The translations under genes and the position numbers were made by a program. Below the pieces are notes generated by a model that did not search any database, had not been told where the DNA came from, and worked only from the letters and a program-made list of their open reading frames with translations. From Methanococcoides sp. (GTDB taxonomy: Archaea; Halobacteriota; Methanosarcinia; Methanosarcinales; Methanosarcinaceae), in contig JAIORJ010000186.1 in assembly GCA_021108185.1 (NCBI GenBank), positions 1 to 36,786 of the forward strand: a stretch of DNA of 36,786 nucleotides. The letters are read 5' to 3'. Position 1 is the stretch's first letter. Each line of letters opens with the position of its first letter. Below are positions 33,953 through 36,786 of this stretch, one piece after another.

Positions 33953-36607
33953 TTATTGTTTGTTCTCAAGGACTGCGTGTGCGGCTGCAAGCCTTGCAAT
34001 AGGCACACGGAATGGTGAACAGCTGACATAGTTCAGTCCGACGTTGTGTCCGAACTTTATGGATTTTGGTTCTCCGCCGTGTTCTCCACAGATGCCTATC
34101 TTGATATCAGGTCTTGTTGCACGTCCTTTTTCGATTCCTATCTTCACAAGCTGACCTACACCATCCTGGTCGAGCACTGCGAACGGGTCATCCTCAAGGA
34201 TGCCGCTTTCAAGGTAGGATGGCAAGAACTTACCTGCATCATCTCTGCTGAATCCGAAGGTTGTCTGTGTCAGATCGTTAGTCCCGAAGGAGAAGAACTC
34301 TGCTTCCTTTGCTATCTGGTCTGCGGTGAGGGCTGCTCTTGGCAGTTCTATCATCGTACCTACCAGATAGTCGAGCTTAATTCCCATTTCTTCCATCACA
34401 GATTCAACGACGGTGGTAACGTGTTTCTTGACGAACTCAAGCTCTTTTACGTGGCTTACAAGAGGTATCATTATCTCAGGTACTATCTTCATACCTTCCT
34501 TTGAAAGCTCGCATGCAGCTTCGATGATAGCTTGTGCCTGCATTTCGTATATCTCAGGATATGTGATACCAAGGCGGCATCCCCTGTGTCCGAGCATTGG
34601 GTTTATCTCTTTCAGATATTCGATACGTTCGCCTATCTTCTTTACCCTTTCTAGTTCTCCCTGTGGTGCGTCAGAAGAGTCGAGTTCCCTGAGCTTATCC
34701 ATGACTTCTTCGTGGACTGGCAGGAACTCGTGGAGGGGTGGGTCAAGTAATCTGATAGTTACCGGGAATCCTTCCATTGCTTTGAAAATGCCGATAAAGT
34801 CCTCTCTCTGCATTGGCAGGAGCTTCTTAAGCGCCAATTTTCTGGACTCGATATCCTCGGCCATTATCATTTCACGCACAGCTGGAATCCTGTCCTCTCC
34901 GAAGAACATGTGCTCTGTTCTGCACAATCCAATTCCCTCTGCACCGAAATCACGTGCAACCACAGCATCATGTGGTGTGTCGGCATTTGTCCTTACTTTA
35001 AGGGTGCGTACTTCATCAGCCCATTCGAGTATGGTCTCAAGCTCGTCAGTAACTCCCGGAAGGATGAGGTCGACCTCTCCTAAAATGACATTTCCTGTGG
35101 AGCCGTCAATGGAGATCATGTCGCCTTCTTTGACGGTATAATCACCAACATTGAAGATCTTCTCTTTCATGTCGATGGTGATCTCGCCGCATCCTGCAAC
35201 ACATGGTTTACCCATGCCTCTTGCGACAACAGCAGCGTGTGATGTCATTCCACCGCGAACTGTCAGGATACCTTCTGCAGCGTTCATTCCACCGATATCT
35301 TCAGGTGATGTCTCTGCACGTACAAGGATGGTCTTCTCACCATTCTTTGCCATCTCTTCAGCATGTTCGGCTGTGAACACGACCTCTCCGACAGCTGCTC
35401 CCGGGGATGCAGGAAGTCCTGTTGCCATTACTTCGTATGTTGAGGTGGGGTCGATGTTCGGATGCAGAAGTCTGTCTATCTGTTCAGGCTCTACCCTTAA
35501 GAGAGCTGTCTCTTTATCGATAAGTCCCTCTTCGACCATTTCGGTAGCTATCTTAATGGCCGCTGCTGCCGTTCTTTTACCGGTCCTTGTCTGAAGCATG
35601 AACAGTTTGCCTTTCTCTATGGTGAACTCGATGTCCTGCATTTCCTTGAAGTGCTCCTCCAGTTTCATGTAGATATCAACGAGCTGGTTATAGACCTCAG
35701 GCATAGTGTTCTTGAGGGTCTTGATAGGTTGTGGTGTTCTGATGCCTGCAACCACATCTTCGCCCTGGGCATTGATGAGATATTCTCCGAAGAATCGCTT
35801 CTCACCTGTTGCTGGGTCTCTTGTGAACGCAACTCCTGTTCCGGAGGTTTCGCCCATGTTACCATAGACCATGCTCTGTACATTGACTGCGGTTCCCCAT
35901 TCTCTTGGGATGCCGTTCAGTTTTCTGTAGGTTTTAGCACGCTGGTTGTTCCATGAGCTGAACACTGCATCGATGGCCATCTGGAGCTGTTCCCTTGCAT
36001 TTTGAGGGAATTCCTTTCCGGTCTCATCTTTGATGATCGTCTTGAACTTTTCAACGAGTTCCTTAAGATCTTCCACTTCAAGGTCGTTGTCCTGCTTTAC
36101 GCATTTGTCTTTCTTCTTTGAAGAAAGGGCGGACTCGAACTTTTCATGGTCGATATCAAGCACTACGTTAGCAAACATCGTGAGGAATCTTCTATAACTG
36201 TCATAAGCGAATCGTTCGTTTCCGGTCTTAGTAGCAAGTCCGACCACCGAATCATCGTTAAGGCCAAGGTTGAGGACCGTGTCCATCATTCCCGGCATAG
36301 ATACACGGGCACCTGATCGTACTGAAAGGAGAAGTGGGTTCTTTAGGTCCCCGAAATTCTTCTTTGTTCTACTTTCAAGTTGTTTGATAGCGTTATCGAT
36401 ATGCTCTTCAAGGCCTGGAGGGTACTGCCCGTTCTTAAGATAGAGCGTACAGACCTCCGTTGTGATCGTAAAGCCAACTGGCACTGGAATTCCCAGATTT
36501 GACATTTCTGCGAGGTTGGCACCTTTGCCCCCAAGCAGGTCTTTCATACTGTTTTTGCCTTCAGTTTCGTTGTTTCCGAAAATGTACACAAATTTATTAT
36601 CTGCCAC
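33953..36607 (-). CDS. ppdK: Pyruvate, phosphate dikinase
   Basis: 884 aa, full length. It interconverts pyruvate, ATP and Pi with PEP, AMP and PPi, feeding gluconeogenesis in methanogens. The N-terminal ATP-grasp domain has LGGKGANLAEMSNLGIPV; the swivelling phospho-His domain has GGMTSHAAVVARGMGKP with the catalytic His near 457 and the regulatory Thr next to it; the C-terminal PEP domain has GICGEHGG and SFGTNDLTQTTFGFSRDD, plus LGHRGCRLGITYPE. Start is GTG with GGGAGGAAAA 4 nt upstream. Its PPi product is a substrate for the membrane pyrophosphatase at 8272. It ends in a strong hairpin terminator. Confidence 0.97.
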   Translation of the reverse strand: MADNKFVYIFGNNETEGKNSMKDLLGGKGANLAEMSNLGIPVPVGFTITTEVCTLYLKNGQYPPGLEEHIDNAIKQLESRTKKNFGDLKNPLLLSVRSGARVSMPGMMDTVLNLGLNDDSVVGLATKTGNERFAYDSYRRFLTMFANVVLDIDHEKFESALSSKKKDKCVKQDNDLEVEDLKELVEKFKTIIKDETGKEFPQNAREQLQMAIDAVFSSWNNQRAKTYRKLNGIPREWGTAVNVQSMVYGNMGETSGTGVAFTRDPATGEKRFFGEYLINAQGEDVVAGIRTPQPIKTLKNTMPEVYNQLVDIYMKLEEHFKEMQDIEFTIEKGKLFMLQTRTGKRTAAAAIKIATEMVEEGLIDKETALLRVEPEQIDRLLHPNIDPTSTYEVMATGLPASPGAAVGEVVFTAEHAEEMAKNGEKTILVRAETSPEDIGGMNAAEGILTVRGGMTSHAAVVARGMGKPCVAGCGEITIDMKEKIFNVGDYTVKEGDMISIDGSTGNVILGEVDLILPGVTDELETILEWADEVRTLKVRTNADTPHDAVVARDFGAEGIGLCRTEHMFFGEDRIPAVREMIMAEDIESRKLALKKLLPMQREDFIGIFKAMEGFPVTIRLLDPPLHEFLPVHEEVMDKLRELDSSDAPQGELERVKKIGERIEYLKEINPMLGHRGCRLGITYPEIYEMQAQAIIEAACELSKEGMKIVPEIMIPLVSHVKELEFVKKHVTTVVESVMEEMGIKLDYLVGTMIELPRAALTADQIAKEAEFFSFGTNDLTQTTFGFSRDDAGKFLPSYLESGILEDDPFAVLDQDGVGQLVKIGIEKGRATRPDIKIGICGEHGGEPKSIKFGHNVGLNYVSCSPFRVPIARLAAAHAVLENKQ

Positions 36608-36786
36608 TAAGTTTTCCTCCCACTGGAAGATATTTGATTAAGGGTTTGGATAGCGTTTAATGCTTGCAATGATCATGTCATTTAAATGAAATTATTTTCA
36701 TTGCCCGAAGTTATACGGACATGGATCTCATTGGACATATCTAGACGACACTGCCGTTTATCGTGTGATTACTCTTAAGTGTTGTC
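36608..36786. other. Upstream region of ppdK
   Basis: AT-rich leader with two overlapping dyads: the palindrome CATTTAAATG (36679-36688) and AATGAAA/TTTCATT (36685-36702). They lie about 75-95 nt before the GTG, around the expected TATA position on the minus strand. No gene is seen before the window ends. Confidence 0.4.

Noticed and set aside
34046-35956. Several plus-strand ORFs within ppdK, the longest 242 codons
   Set aside because: They are mirror frames of a full-length, motif-complete PPDK.

Overview
The window reads as a chromosomal segment of a cytochrome-containing methanogenic archaeon, most likely a methylotrophic member of the Methanosarcinaceae (Methanococcoides/Methanolobus-like). 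The archaeal markers are a thermosome subunit, diphthine synthase, a HerA-type ATPase, UPF0212/DUF555, DUF357, DUF2119, a short archaeal PyrF and TATA-box promoters, several of them with almost no leader. The methanogen-like features are a CbiZ cobamide-salvage amidohydrolase and ccmABC cytochrome c maturation genes. The genus is inferred from gene content and protein feel, not from a search.

Left part (1-13,100): a TctA-like permease runs off the left edge. Next come a small PH-domain-type membrane protein, a SpoT/Mesh1-like HD hydrolase, cbiZ, pyrF and AMP-forming acetyl-CoA synthetase. An 860-bp AT-rich gap follows with only doubtful small ORFs, then a secreted protein and a K+-independent-type proton-pumping membrane pyrophosphatase with a dyad-rich promoter. 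The part ends with a TudS/DUF523-like protein that seems to start at CTG, a multi-spanning membrane protein and a TtuA/Ncs6-type tRNA thiolase.

Accessory island (about 13,100-19,420): an AT-rich gap holds insertion-sequence debris, namely a transposase C-terminal fragment and two same-orientation copies of one terminal repeat. It is followed by two large unrecognised genes (1091 and 529 aa). After them lies a fragment resembling the thumb/C-terminal part of a B-family DNA-polymerase-like protein; it is cut at both ends and runs into the 3' end of a resident ABC-ATPase gene. This is the part of the window most likely to hold something undescribed. The function of the two large proteins cannot be read from the sequence.

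Right part (19,420-36,786): a CARDB-repeat surface protein, an FtsX/MacB-like permease and an ATPase form a leftward export-type operon. Rightward genes follow: ccmA, ccmB, ccmC, an Old Yellow Enzyme-type flavoprotein, an S4-FtsJ (TlyA-like) methyltransferase and a DUF2119 protein. The thermosome is leftward and diverges from dphB. Rightward again come a HerA ATPase, DUF357, DUF555 and a PfkB kinase, and finally leftward pyruvate phosphate dikinase. Acs, PPDK and the membrane pyrophosphatase fit together metabolically: Acs and PPDK (in the pyruvate-to-PEP direction) yield AMP and PPi, and the pump can recover energy from PPi. No rRNA gene, convincing tRNA or CRISPR array was seen.
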